Below, in pieces: positions 18,658 to 27,303 of a stretch of 64,000 nucleotides of DNA (position 1 is the stretch's first letter; every line of letters begins with the position of its first letter). The position numbers and the translations under genes were made by a program. Source of the stretch: Clostridiaceae bacterium M8S5. GTDB taxonomy: Bacteria > Bacillota > Clostridia > Tissierellales > MCWD3. The stretch is from positions 4,619,268 through 4,683,267 of the forward strand of contig CP118523.1 of assembly GCA_029227815.1 (NCBI GenBank). The letters run 5' to 3'. The notes under the pieces were generated by a model. The model was not told where the DNA came from and did not search any database. It saw only the letters and a program-made list of their open reading frames with translations.

Positions 18658-19263
18658 TTACTTTGCCATATTCATAAATTGTTGTACAATTGAATATATG
18701 TTACCAGTGATAACATTAGCAATATCATTATCAAGAGTTATTAACCATTTTCCATCTTTTTTAATTAAGTTGATTGTTACATCATTATGTAATGTTTCGA
18801 TGTCATCCTCTAATTTCTTTTTCATAGCGTCTAAAAATTCTTTAGCCATTGCTTCTTCATCTGGAGCCTCTTTACCCATGCTCTTTAATATTAATTCTTG
18901 CATAGATTCTTGAAATGCCTTACCAACGTTTGGATAATCAACACCTACGTTTACAGTTGCTTTATCACCATCGATTTTCTCATCTTTGATGTCAACTTTA
19001 ACATTTCCCATAGCTTTAATTAATAAATCAGCAGTAGCTTTGTTTTGATCATCTTTACCAAGTCCTAAGTTATCTTCACCACCTAGGTTATAATCTTTAG
19101 CATTATCAACAACTTTGTCTAAGTCGTTGTATTTACCTTCTTTAACTAAATCAAAGAAAGAAGTAACAGTTCCTTTAGGTGAATCTGTCTTAGTTCCAGA
19201 GCTACAGCCACATAGAACTATAAATAAAACACATAGAATACTTAATAATTTAATTTTTTTCAT
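18658..19263 (-). CDS. Lipoprotein with a DUF4878-like (NTF2-type) domain
   Basis: The 201-residue protein begins with a lipoprotein signal and lipobox (FIVLCGCSS). The mature part starts KGTVTSFFDLVKEGKYND, the pattern of small DUF4878-like NTF2-fold lipoproteins, and ends with YSIVQQFMNM. It should be anchored to the outer face of the membrane. The role is unknown. GGAGGGAATGCT supports the ATG at 19263. Confidence 0.7.
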   Translation of the reverse strand: MKKIKLLSILCVLFIVLCGCSSGTKTDSPKGTVTSFFDLVKEGKYNDLDKVVDNAKDYNLGGEDNLGLGKDDQNKATADLLIKAMGNVKVDIKDEKIDGDKATVNVGVDYPNVGKAFQESMQELILKSMGKEAPDEEAMAKEFLDAMKKKLEDDIETLHNDVTINLIKKDGKWLITLDNDIANVITGNIYSIVQQFMNMAK

Positions 19264-19287
19264 AGCATTCCCTCCTTTACCGTATAT

Positions 19288-19316
19288 ATTATATAGTATC
19301 GTGGGATTATAAGCAA
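19288..19316 (-). promoter_or_regulatory. Promoter of the lipoprotein gene
   Basis: On the minus strand TTGCTT (19311-19316) and TATAAT (19288-19293) are 17 bases apart, just upstream of the lipoprotein ribosome site. Confidence 0.6.
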
Positions 19317-19423
19317 TAAAAAAAATGGATATAATCCTATAGTATTAGAAATGATTTCTTGAAAAAGATATAAGATAGAGGCAAAGTATAAAGATAATAA
19401 GTTTGAATCTGAGGAGGAAGACA

Positions 19424-20542
19424 ATGTTTAAACACATTAAAATAATATTGATGATACTATCAGTAATATTTATTACAAGCTGTAGTCATAAAGAGAATAA
19501 AGAAGTTTTAGAGAAAAAGTATATACCCGTAGAAACTAGTTTTTCTAAAAAAATTACAATATCAAATCAAATAACAGTTAACGGTAAAGTATATCCTTGC
19601 AAAGAGGTTATGATATTACCTAAAATAGTTGGAAAAGTTGTCAACATCAACGTTGAAGTAGGAGATAATATTAAAAAGGGAGATATATTGTTTGAACAAG
19701 ATAAATCAGATATCAAGAAACAGGTCACTAAGGCAAAGACAGCTCTAAACACTGCTTCGACAAATCTAAGCAAAGCTACTGAACAGGTAGAAAATGCAAA
19801 ACAAACACTCAAGAGATCAAAAGAATTATATGAAGAAGGAGCATTATCAAAGTCACAATACGAGCAAACAGAACTATTAGCTTCGGATAACAATATAAAG
19901 ACAGTTCAGGCATCAGTAGATCAAGCAAGAGCAGTTTATGAACAAGCGCTTGATACTCTTAAAAAGGTAACAGTGAAAGCACCTATAGATGGGAAAATAG
20001 CAGGTATAAATGTAGAGGTAGGTGAGTATGCTACAACTGCTCAACCAGCCATGACTATAGTAGATGATAAATCTGTATTTGTTCAAATAGATGTAACCGA
20101 GGATATAGTTAATCAGATGTATAAAGATAAAGAAATACTGTTAACTATAAAAGCAGCTTCAATAAAAAATTTTAAGGCAAAGATATTTTCAATAAGCCCT
20201 GCTCCAGATAAACGTACACAACTTTACCCAGTCAAGATACAATTAGATAATAAAGAATCTAAAATGAGAGTAGGAATGTTTGTATCAGTAATGCTTAATA
20301 TAGATGTAAAAGAAGGCGTTATAGCTGTTCCTAGTGAAGTAGTAGTAAAAGAATCTGACAGAGATGTTGTTTATACGATAGTAGATAACAAAGCAAAGTT
20401 AAATGAAGTAGAGCTAGGGTTAGACAATGGAGTTAATGTAGAAATCAAATCAGGGCTAAAAATTGATGAGCAAATAATAGTAAAAGGTCAAAACTTTGTG
20501 CAAGATGGTTCTATCATAAAGGTTGTAAGAGGTGATGAGTGA
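19424..20542 (+). CDS. RND efflux periplasmic-type adaptor, lipoprotein
   Basis: The ATG at 19424 is preferred over the upstream TTG because GAGGAGGAAGAC lies just before it; the protein then has 372 residues. It starts with a lipobox (VIFITSCSH), so it should be lipid-anchored outside the membrane. The order is that of AcrA/HlyD-type adaptors: a lipoyl half (GKVVNINVEVGDNIKKGD), an alpha hairpin (about 85-165), the second lipoyl half (VKAPIDGKIAGINVEVGEY) and beta domains. It overlaps the pump gene downstream. It should pair with the pump to expel small molecules. Confidence 0.9.
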   Translation: MFKHIKIILMILSVIFITSCSHKENKEVLEKKYIPVETSFSKKITISNQITVNGKVYPCKEVMILPKIVGKVVNINVEVGDNIKKGDILFEQDKSDIKKQVTKAKTALNTASTNLSKATEQVENAKQTLKRSKELYEEGALSKSQYEQTELLASDNNIKTVQASVDQARAVYEQALDTLKKVTVKAPIDGKIAGINVEVGEYATTAQPAMTIVDDKSVFVQIDVTEDIVNQMYKDKEILLTIKAASIKNFKAKIFSISPAPDKRTQLYPVKIQLDNKESKMRVGMFVSVMLNIDVKEGVIAVPSEVVVKESDRDVVYTIVDNKAKLNEVELGLDNGVNVEIKSGLKIDEQIIVKGQNFVQDGSIIKVVRGDE

Positions 20543-23500
20543 TGAATATATACAAATTTGCTGTAAAAAGACCTGTTACAGTGGTAATGATTATATTAAT
20601 AGCTGTGCTTTTGGGGGTAGTATCACTAACAAAATTGCCAATTGATTTGTTACCAGAGATACAGGTACCTGTTACTGTAGTTGTTACTAATTATACAGGA
20701 GTAGGACCACAAGAAATAGAAAAACTTATAACAAAACCAATAGAAGAATCATTAATGACGATGAACAACATAAAACAGGTCACATCTATATCTAACGAAG
20801 GGATGTCTATAGTAATAGCAGAGCTCGACTTTGGAGTTGACATGGATTTTCTAACGCTAGAAATGAGGGAAAAAATAGATCAAATTAAAAGTTTCTTGCC
20901 AGAGGATTCTGACGAACCGATGGTCATGAAAATAGACCCGAATGCAATGGCAATCATGCAGGTTTCACTATATGGGAGCAAAGATCTTACATATTTACAG
21001 CGATTTGCTCATGAAGTAATTAAACCGAGACTTGAAAGGATAGAGGGCGTTGCATCAGTAAATATTACAGGAGGGAATACTAAACAAGTAGAGGTAGTAC
21101 TAGATAAATCTAAAATAGAAGGGTATGGGTTATCGCAAGATTATATCGCAGGCATTATATCTGCTTCAAACTTTAATTTGCCTGGAGGAGAGGTTAAAAA
21201 AGGAAGCAAAAAGCTAATAGTTAGAACTATAGGAGAATTCACAGATATAAATGATATTAGAGACTTACCTGTGCCATTAAAAACGGGTGGAGTTGTCAAT
21301 CTCAAAGAGCTTGCAGATGTTGATTTTGCAAATAAACACATATCAACTATAAGTAGAATGAACTCTACTAGGAGTATAAATCTATTTTTGCAGAAGCAGT
21401 CAGGCACAAATACAGTAAGTGTAGCAAATGAAATTAATGATGAGTTATCAAATATTAAAAGTGAATACAAAAATATAAAATTAGAGGCAGTAATAGACCA
21501 ATCTAAATACATAAAAAAATCCATAAATGAAGTAGTAAAAGATGCTATATTTGGAGCACTATTAGCAATAATCATATTGTACATTTTTTTGAAAAATCTA
21601 AGAACGACATTTATTATAGGTACATCTATACCTATATCAATAATAGTTACGTTTGTTTTGTTGTATGCAAGTGATATAACCCTGAACCTTATGACATTGG
21701 GAGGGCTAGCATTAGGTGTTGGGATGTTAGTAGATAATGCCATAGTTGTATTAGAGAATATCTACAGATTTAGGCAAGAGGGCTTTTCAAGAGTAGAGTC
21801 AGCAATAAAGGGAGCAAAGGAAGTGGGTATGGCTGTAACTGCATCAACACTTACAACGATAGCAGTATTTTTACCTATAGTGTATGTTGAAGGGATAACT
21901 TCTACGATATTTAAAGAATTGGCTCTTACCATAACATTATCATTAGTAGCATCATTAGGTGTTTCGTTGACATTAATACCTATGCTGTCATCAAAAATAT
22001 TGAAAGTAAGCAAAAAAGAAGATCATGACTACAGTGAGTATTTCAAATTTAATGCCATGATTTATAGAGGATTTGATAGAATTTATGAATTCGTGGTTGT
22101 TAGGTACAAAAGAATATTAAAATATTGTTTAGATCATAGAAAAGCATCTATAGCACTGACATTAATATTATTTGTTGTATCTATGTCTTCTTTACTGACA
22201 GTTGGAAGGGAGTTTTTTCCGAAATTTGATGAAGGGCAATTTAATATTCAGGTTACAATGCCAACTGGTTCCCAATTAGAAGAAACTACCGAAATTGTAA
22301 CCAAAATTGAAAAAATACTTTCTAATGTCGAAGATTTAGAAGTTGTATATTCAACAGTTGGTTCAAATAGTAATGTGGGTTTTAGAACACAGTCAGAAAA
22401 TATAGCTACAATAACAGTTTTAGCGAAAGATTTAGATGATAGAGATAGAGCTACAAGTGATATAGCTAATGAAGTTAGAAATCGAGTAAAAGATATAGCA
22501 GGAGTAGATATAGAAGTAAAAGTATCATCTATGGTGATGTCAGGTGGAGCGAGTGGTCCTTTTAGTCAAACTCCAATAAGCCTAAGTATAAAAGGTGATG
22601 ATATAGACACCCTAAAAAACATAGGAGATGATATTAAAGATATTATAAACAATATAGAAGGAGCAGTAGAGGTAACAAGTGATATGGCAGAAGGAGTACC
22701 TGAGATTCAAATAGTGATAGATAAATTAAGTGCATCAAGCTATGGACTTTCTTCTGCACAGATAGCCAATGCTATTAAATCAGCTACAAATGGTAAGATA
22801 GCTACAAGGTATAAGCATGAAGGGGATGAAATAAATGTTATAGTAAAAGGTAGTGATGACTATACTAGAAGTACATCGCAGCTAAAATATTTAAACATAC
22901 AAACACAAGTAGGAATGAATATACCACTTGGACTGGTTGCAAAGATAAAGGAAGAAAGAGGCCCTGTATCAATTAGAAGAGAGGGGCAAGCAAGAGTAGT
23001 AAAAGTAACTGGCTCTGTTGTAGGTAGAGATGTTGGAAGTGTAGGAGAAGATATACGAAAGAAATTGCAAAGTTATAAAATGCCAGATGGATATGATTAC
23101 GAGATAGAAGGTCAAAACAAGGAATTAGTAGAAGCGTTTGAAGACCTTGGATTAGCGCTCGTTATGGCAGTACTACTAGTATACATGATACTAGCCTCGC
23201 AGTTTGAATCACTATTACATCCTTTTGTTATAATGCTGTCAGTTCCATTGGCATATGCAGGGGGAGCGCTTGGGTTGTTTATAACTAGAAGATCACTGAG
23301 CGTACCTTCTATAATTGGTTTTATCATATTGACAGGTATAGTAGTTAATGATTCTATCGTACTTATTAGTTATATAAACACTAGGAGAAATGATGGCGAG
23401 AATAGAAGAAACGCCATATTAAACGCAGGACCTATAAGACTAAGACCTATATTAATGACTACATTTACAACTGTTTTAGGCTTAGTTCCTATAGCCATAG

Positions 23501-23658
23501 GTATTGGAGAAGGCTCAGAGGCATTAGCTCCATTAGGAGCGGTAGTTATAGGTGGTATGCTACTTTCTACATTTTTAATACTGGTATTCATACCAGTAGT
23601 TTATACAATATTTGATGATTTAAGTTTATATATTAAGAGAAAGATTAAAAGAGTATAG
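20542..23658 (+). CDS. RND-family efflux pump (HAE1/AcrB-like)
   Basis: This 1038-residue pump has the family plan: a first helix (about 12-30), a long extracellular loop, a bundle of helices, and the same repeated in the second half. Conserved pieces include FPKFDEGQFNIQVTMPTGS and GIVVNDSIVLISYIN; the helix IIIVTFVLLYASDITLNLMT continues into GGLALGVGMLVDNAIVV, which carries the relay aspartate. The ATG at 20542 shares one base with the adaptor stop; a GTG three bases earlier is possible. RND pumps of this type occur in Gram-positive Clostridia, where they cannot reach an outer membrane. The substrate is unknown. Confidence 0.93.
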   Translation: MNIYKFAVKRPVTVVMIILIAVLLGVVSLTKLPIDLLPEIQVPVTVVVTNYTGVGPQEIEKLITKPIEESLMTMNNIKQVTSISNEGMSIVIAELDFGVDMDFLTLEMREKIDQIKSFLPEDSDEPMVMKIDPNAMAIMQVSLYGSKDLTYLQRFAHEVIKPRLERIEGVASVNITGGNTKQVEVVLDKSKIEGYGLSQDYIAGIISASNFNLPGGEVKKGSKKLIVRTIGEFTDINDIRDLPVPLKTGGVVNLKELADVDFANKHISTISRMNSTRSINLFLQKQSGTNTVSVANEINDELSNIKSEYKNIKLEAVIDQSKYIKKSINEVVKDAIFGALLAIIILYIFLKNLRTTFIIGTSIPISIIVTFVLLYASDITLNLMTLGGLALGVGMLVDNAIVVLENIYRFRQEGFSRVESAIKGAKEVGMAVTASTLTTIAVFLPIVYVEGITSTIFKELALTITLSLVASLGVSLTLIPMLSSKILKVSKKEDHDYSEYFKFNAMIYRGFDRIYEFVVVRYKRILKYCLDHRKASIALTLILFVVSMSSLLTVGREFFPKFDEGQFNIQVTMPTGSQLEETTEIVTKIEKILSNVEDLEVVYSTVGSNSNVGFRTQSENIATITVLAKDLDDRDRATSDIANEVRNRVKDIAGVDIEVKVSSMVMSGGASGPFSQTPISLSIKGDDIDTLKNIGDDIKDIINNIEGAVEVTSDMAEGVPEIQIVIDKLSASSYGLSSAQIANAIKSATNGKIATRYKHEGDEINVIVKGSDDYTRSTSQLKYLNIQTQVGMNIPLGLVAKIKEERGPVSIRREGQARVVKVTGSVVGRDVGSVGEDIRKKLQSYKMPDGYDYEIEGQNKELVEAFEDLGLALVMAVLLVYMILASQFESLLHPFVIMLSVPLAYAGGALGLFITRRSLSVPSIIGFIILTGIVVNDSIVLISYINTRRNDGENRRNAILNAGPIRLRPILMTTFTTVLGLVPIAIGIGEGSEALAPLGAVVIGGMLLSTFLILVFIPVVYTIFDDLSLYIKRKIKRV

Positions 23659-23686
23659 AAAAGTTTAACTTTTATTTTGAATACGC

Positions 23687-23740
23687 AAAAAAAGTGACTA
23701 TTAGCTAACTAGTTTCTTTGGCTATGTTGTCACTTTTTTA
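23687..23740 (+). terminator. Rho-independent terminator after the RND pump gene
   Basis: AAAAAAAGTGAC at 23687-23698 pairs with GTCACTTTTTT at 23729-23739; a smaller TAGCTA/TGGCTA pairing sits inside. Confidence 0.75.
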
Positions 23741-23872
23741 AAATTAAACTTAACTTATTAATTTTGGGGATTATAGTCTTATTTTTAGAATTATTACTTA
23801 ATATTGTTTCGATTAATTAATATTACAATTATAAAATAATTTGAACAGCGCACTGTTATTTTTTAACTTTCT

Positions 23873-25198
23873 TTATACTCGTTTATTTAATTTTTCAGTA
23901 AAATAATTTCTTACTTGATCTTCTATTACCCCTTTAATCTTAAAGCATCCGGCAGATTCATAGACACCATCATTATTATAGCTAATAGCTCCACAGCCAC
24001 CACCACAGGCAGGTAAATATACACAATTACTACACATTTCAACATTCAGTGGATTTCTAGTCATCCATTCAAAATATCTATAAGTCATTTCTGAAGGTTG
24101 TCCATTTTTACCTATATCACCTATTTTGTGTGCCTGTTCGCCTACATGCTCCCAGCACTTATAAAGTTCGCCTTTTGGCTCTATTGTAAAACTATTGTCA
24201 CAGTTCAAACCACAGTAAGCCCATTTTCTTAAAGGTCTTCTTGTTATATCAAATCCAGTTTTAGATGCTCTATCCCATAAACTACTAAGCATTTCTCCTA
24301 GTTCTTCTTCTCTATAACAATTATCTTCATATGAAACACATGCTTCCGTGCCACCATGAACTACTCCAAAATCTATATTAAGTTGATCTAGTCCTTTCTC
24401 TTCTAAAAGAGCTAATAAATCATCCATATATTCAATATTGCTTTTATCAACATTAACCCTTATTACAGTATGAAGTCTATCTTTATACTGTAATAAAAGT
24501 TCTAATGATTCAATTATATCATCAAATGTACCTGAGCCATCTTTTTTCATTCTTCGTTTGTTGTGGATTTCTTTTGGACCATCTAATGTCACTTGTACAT
24601 ATTTGCAATTATATTCAATTAATGATTCAATGATTTTTTCATCTAGTAATACACCATTGGTTACTATAGAAGTTGTAAGAATTATTCCCTTTTCTTTGCA
24701 ATATTCATTGACTTTTTCCAATATGTATTCGCCGGTACTATAATTTACTAAGGGCTCTCCTCCAAATAGTAGAATACTCACAACTTTAGATGATTTCTTT
24801 AAGATTTCGTTCTTTATAAATTCTATAACTAAATCTGCTGTTTCAGTTGACATAGAATAACTTTTCTTTTCTCCGGCTCCTTCATAGCAATAAACACATT
24901 TTAAATTACATGCCCAAGTTAGAAGTATCGTAAAAGACAAATTGTTTTTACCATATTTAGTTTTGTTATGATAATAATCGAAGTATTTATTTTCATCTAT
25001 ATAATCATATAGAATGATTTTTTTTTTGGTGAGTTCATTTCTTAATTCATTTGGCAAGCTTTCTATTTGATTGTTTTTCATTTTATCTACTACATCTGAA
25101 TTAATTAAGAAGCTATTTCCATTAAGTGTATTAAACAGTATAAATTGATCTTTTTCTTTATTGAATTCCAAAAACAGATTGAATTTTGATAATTTCAT
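23873..25198 (-). CDS. Radical SAM/SPASM peptide maturase with N-terminal RRE-like domain
   Basis: The ATG at 25198 is chosen because AAGGGG lies 9 bases upstream; the product has 441 residues. Residues 1-80 resemble a PqqD-like recognition domain (FILFNTLNGNSFLINSDVV). The radical SAM cluster motif is CNLKCVYC at 97-104. The C-terminal SPASM region shows the full pattern CX9GX4C (ending GELYKC), CX2CX5CX3C (CSNCVYLPACGGGC) and a last Cys, binding two further iron-sulfur clusters. These are hallmarks of enzymes that make thioether or other cross-links in RiPPs. It is last in a minus-strand series of Cys-rich small genes, its likely substrates. No exporter or protease is adjacent. Confidence 0.92.
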   Translation of the reverse strand: MKLSKFNLFLEFNKEKDQFILFNTLNGNSFLINSDVVDKMKNNQIESLPNELRNELTKKKIILYDYIDENKYFDYYHNKTKYGKNNLSFTILLTWACNLKCVYCYEGAGEKKSYSMSTETADLVIEFIKNEILKKSSKVVSILLFGGEPLVNYSTGEYILEKVNEYCKEKGIILTTSIVTNGVLLDEKIIESLIEYNCKYVQVTLDGPKEIHNKRRMKKDGSGTFDDIIESLELLLQYKDRLHTVIRVNVDKSNIEYMDDLLALLEEKGLDQLNIDFGVVHGGTEACVSYEDNCYREEELGEMLSSLWDRASKTGFDITRRPLRKWAYCGLNCDNSFTIEPKGELYKCWEHVGEQAHKIGDIGKNGQPSEMTYRYFEWMTRNPLNVEMCSNCVYLPACGGGCGAISYNNDGVYESAGCFKIKGVIEDQVRNYFTEKLNKRV

Positions 25199-25227
25199 AT
25201 ATAACATCCCCTTCATCTATAGAGTAT

Positions 25228-25275
25228 ATATAAGGACTTCCTAATAAGGAAATTTTATTATGGAAGTCCTTATAT
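25228..25275 (-). promoter_or_regulatory. Stem-loop between the Cys-rich peptide genes and the maturase gene
   Basis: TATAAGGACTTCC (25229-25241) is a perfect 13-bp inverted match to GGAAGTCCTTATA (25262-25274), with one more A-T pair outside. It begins right at the stop of the last (decayed) peptide copy. No long T-run follows on the minus strand, so partial termination or transcript protection is more likely than full termination. Confidence 0.75.
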
Positions 25276-25388
25276 TAATTGCATCTTATTTCTGGATTGT
25301 CAACTGCTACACCACATATGTGAACATATCCAGCTTTTAAATTTACTTCACCTAGGTCTTTTTGTTATAAAGACTCTTAATAATGCAT
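25275..25388 (-). pseudogene. Decayed fifth copy of the Cys-rich peptide gene
   Basis: On the minus strand SLYNKK followed, after a one-base shift, by DLGEVNLKAG and ending NPEIRCN resembles the neighbouring peptides (NLYN, then NLGE). An ATG at 25388 runs into a stop within three codons. One frame change and loss of the leader block make it non-functional as written. Confidence 0.6.
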
Positions 25389-25426
25389 ATTTTCATTTTT
25401 TCTATCTCTAGGCAATAACAACAAGG

Positions 25427-25537
25427 TTAATCTATTTGATCAGCTGGACATAAGTCTATCCAACATTTTATACCATTTTCTAGGTTTTCTAAAAGAGCTT
25501 CTAGATTTTCGTCATTATAAAGATTGTCAATATACAT
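25427..25537 (-). CDS. Cys-containing RiPP precursor candidate 1 (36 aa)
   Basis: The peptide starts MYIDNLYNDENLEALLE and ends with the short core KCWIDLCPADQID, containing two Cys in CX4C spacing. It shares MYIDNLYN and CWID with the copy at 25627-25743. A good site (AGAGGTG) precedes the ATG. It lacks the CGA-x-ACG block of its siblings, so it may be a shortened or differently processed member. Function as maturase substrate is inferred from the neighbourhood. Confidence 0.75.
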   Translation of the reverse strand: MYIDNLYNDENLEALLENLENGIKCWIDLCPADQID

Positions 25538-25557
25538 ACTTTTCACCTCTTTCTAAA
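25512..25557 (-). repeat. 46-base direct repeat, copy 1 (ribosome site and leader start)
   Basis: This segment is identical to 25718-25763 and covers the ribosome site, the ATG and the codons for MYIDNLYN. It shows that the two peptide genes arose by recent tandem duplication. Confidence 0.9.
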
Positions 25558-25626
25558 AAAACAATAATTTAATCTTTAGATTATATAAAAAGATTAATAA
25601 ATTTTTAAGTAACATTAACAACAGAG

Positions 25627-25743
25627 TTATCTCGTTTCTAATGATATATCTTTTATACCACATGCATGAGCTCCACATGCATCTATCCAACATCTTATAC
25701 TCTCACCTAGGTTTTCTTCATTATAAAGATTGTCAATATACAT
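25627..25743 (-). CDS. Cys-rich RiPP precursor candidate 2 (38 aa)
   Basis: The peptide has the leader MYIDNLYNEENLGESIR and the core CWIDACGAHACGI, with three Cys in CX4CX4C spacing, and ends SLETR. A ribosome site AGAGGTG is 7 bases before the ATG. Leader conservation with variable cores is the pattern expected of RiPP precursors. It lies in the same direction as and upstream of the maturase at 23873-25198. Confidence 0.85.
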   Translation of the reverse strand: MYIDNLYNEENLGESIRCWIDACGAHACGIKDISLETR

Positions 25744-25763
25744 ACTTTTCACCTCTTTCTAAA
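25718..25763 (-). repeat. 46-base direct repeat, copy 2
   Basis: This segment is identical to 25512-25557 and covers the same leader and ribosome-site segment of the second peptide gene. Confidence 0.9.
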
Positions 25764-25787
25764 TTTTCATTTAAATTAACAACAAAG

Positions 25788-25901
25788 CTATCTCGTTTCT
25801 ATATCTATTTCATTTATACCACAAGCTTTAGCTCCGCAACCTTTTATAAAACAACCTTTCATTGAAGCTAATTCAATATCGTAAAGATTATCAATGTACA
25901 T
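25788..25901 (-). CDS. Cys-rich RiPP precursor candidate 3 (37 aa)
   Basis: The peptide starts MYIDNLYDIELASMKG and has the core CFIKGCGAKACGI, again three Cys in CX4CX4C spacing, and ends DIETR like candidate 2 (SLETR). A ribosome site AGAGGTG precedes the ATG. Conservation of both ends and of the CGA-x-ACGI block, despite other changes, argues that the peptide is really made and under selection. Confidence 0.85.
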   Translation of the reverse strand: MYIDNLYDIELASMKGCFIKGCGAKACGINEIDIETR

Positions 25902-25961
25902 TAAATTCACCTCTTTTACTAAAGATTTATTAAGTTTAACAAACTATAGTCATAGCACCTA

Positions 25962-26117
25962 TTATCTTTGTATTACTACAAAATCTACGAGACAACCGTC
26001 TATTGGACATAAATCAAGTGGACAACATTCTACAAGACAAGCATCTGCACCACAAGCCTTTATACCACACCACATAACACTTGCATCTTGAGCATAAGCA
26101 TTACCTATGTATCCCAT
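25962..26117 (-). CDS. Long Cys-rich RiPP precursor candidate 4 (51 aa, seven Cys)
   Basis: This first gene of the series has the strongest ribosome site (AAAGGAGGTG). Its N terminus MGYIGNAYAQDASVMW differs from the other leaders. The core has Cys at 17, 22, 27, 31, 32, 37 and 42, that is CX4CX4C, then CC, then CX4CX4C with CGADAC matching CGAHAC and CGAKAC of its siblings. The spacing looks like two copies of the family unit in tandem. The C-terminal tail is hydrophobic. The product is probably cross-linked by the maturase downstream; I know of no exact named family for it. Confidence 0.85.
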   Translation of the reverse strand: MGYIGNAYAQDASVMWCGIKACGADACLVECCPLDLCPIDGCLVDFVVIQR

Positions 26118-26892
26118 ATATACACCTCCTTTGTTTTATAAGTTTAGTTGGTTGCATAATTCTACAACAACTAAAAATACATTAATTAAGTATGTTTTCA
26201 TAAAGATTTCAATTGAGATAAATAATATTATATAACGTATCTTCATGACATGATAACAAACTACCCAAGAGGAGAAATTCTATGAAAACAATGTATAATA
26301 AATCCATACGAGTGAATTTATTAACTGTTTTGTTTAATATAATTTTAAAAATTCATTATTTTAAATACATGAAGAGTATATAGATTCATCGTCATTTAAT
26401 TAATATAGATTGGCAATTATTTTGCGACTTTATATTAGTAGGTAGATGAAATTTTAGTAAAAATGTAGAATAATTACTATGACTATAATAATATTAACAT
26501 TATACTTTTACCCCTTTATGTCACTATAGGTTTAAATTGTTAAAAAAACTAGATTAATATCAATAAAAGAAGGCGGTAATTGAAAAAGATAGTAGATTGT
26601 GTTTTTTTGTAGGTCTATTTTTAAGATTTTAAATATGTTTTAATGTCAATGTTTTATTTTGGTAATAATAAATCTATAACTTTTCTTTATAAATTTTTAG
26701 CCATATTTTTTGTATTATTAACAACAATAGTGGAGTATACTATATTTGACGATTTGATTATATTTGTGAAAAATAGGACTAATTAATATATTAAAATAAT
26801 ATAAAGATAAAGGACTGTGTTAGGGGTTTACATTTTTCCTTAAAAGATATAAGCTTGATAGAGAAGATAAATGAATTAAGGGGGAAGAGATT
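26118..26892. other. Gene-poor region between the peptide locus and kal
   Basis: This region of about 775 bases has no intact gene on either strand. The only recognisable coding trace is an RND pump remnant near 26697-26786. The rest is AT-rich with frequent stops. It must contain the divergent promoters for the minus-strand peptides and for kal, but I could not assign them with confidence. Confidence 0.5.
26697..26786 (+). pseudogene. Remnant of an RND efflux pump 3' end
   Basis: The frame ending at the TAA at 26786 reads FLAIFFVLLTTIVEYTIFDD then LIIFVKNRTN. It aligns with the last residues of the intact pump at 20542-23658 (LSTFLILVFIPVVYTIFDD, then LSLYIKRK), including the same distance to the stop. 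Nothing of the pump is readable further upstream. It looks like the end of a second pump copy otherwise lost by deletion. Confidence 0.5.
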
Positions 26893-27276
26893 ATGCATGA
26901 AGCTATGATTAGATTAAGGATGAGTATGCATGATGCTCATTATGGAGGAAACTTAGTAGATGGAGCTAAGATGCTTCAATTATTTGGAGATGTTGCAACA
27001 GAGTTACTTATTAGAAATGATGGAGATGAAGGTTTATTTGCAGGATATGAAGATATACAGTTCCTTGCACCAGTTTACGCAGGAGATTATATAGAAGCAG
27101 TAGGAAGAATAATCAAAACTGGTAACTCATCAAGAAAGATGGAGTTTGAAGCAAGAAAAGTTATAGTACCTAGACCAGATATCAATGATTCTGCATGTGA
27201 TGCTTTAGATGAGCCAATAATAGTATGTAAAGCAATAGGGACATGCGTAGTACCGAAAGATAAGCAAAGAAAATAA
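26893..27276 (+). CDS. kal: 3-aminobutyryl-CoA ammonia-lyase
   Basis: The 127-residue hot-dog-fold protein matches Kal of lysine-fermenting bacteria in length and in blocks such as [19 protein letters not shown] and [10 protein letters not shown]. Kal removes ammonia from 3-aminobutyryl-CoA to give crotonyl-CoA, the late step that links lysine fermentation to butyrate formation. A GGGGG-AAGAG site precedes the ATG. It is 27 bases before kce, so the two are co-transcribed. The other lysine-pathway genes are not in this window. Confidence 0.88.
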   Translation: MHEAMIRLRMSMHDAHYGGNLVDGAKMLQLFGDVATELLIRNDGDEGLFAGYEDIQFLAPVYAGDYIEAVGRIIKTGNSSRKMEFEARKVIVPRPDINDSACDALDEPIIVCKAIGTCVVPKDKQRK

Positions 27277-27303
27277 ATATCAAATGACTAAGGGGGGAGA
27301 GAT

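Noticed and set aside
25641..26091. Plus-strand open frames at 25641-25865 and 25894-26091
   Set aside because: They are antisense to the Cys-rich peptide genes, have no ribosome site and no recognisable content.
23873..26117. SCIFF (six Cys in forty-five) peptide and its maturase
   Set aside because: The short peptides have two or three Cys and the long one seven, with a different leader and several copies. SCIFF is a single conserved peptide.
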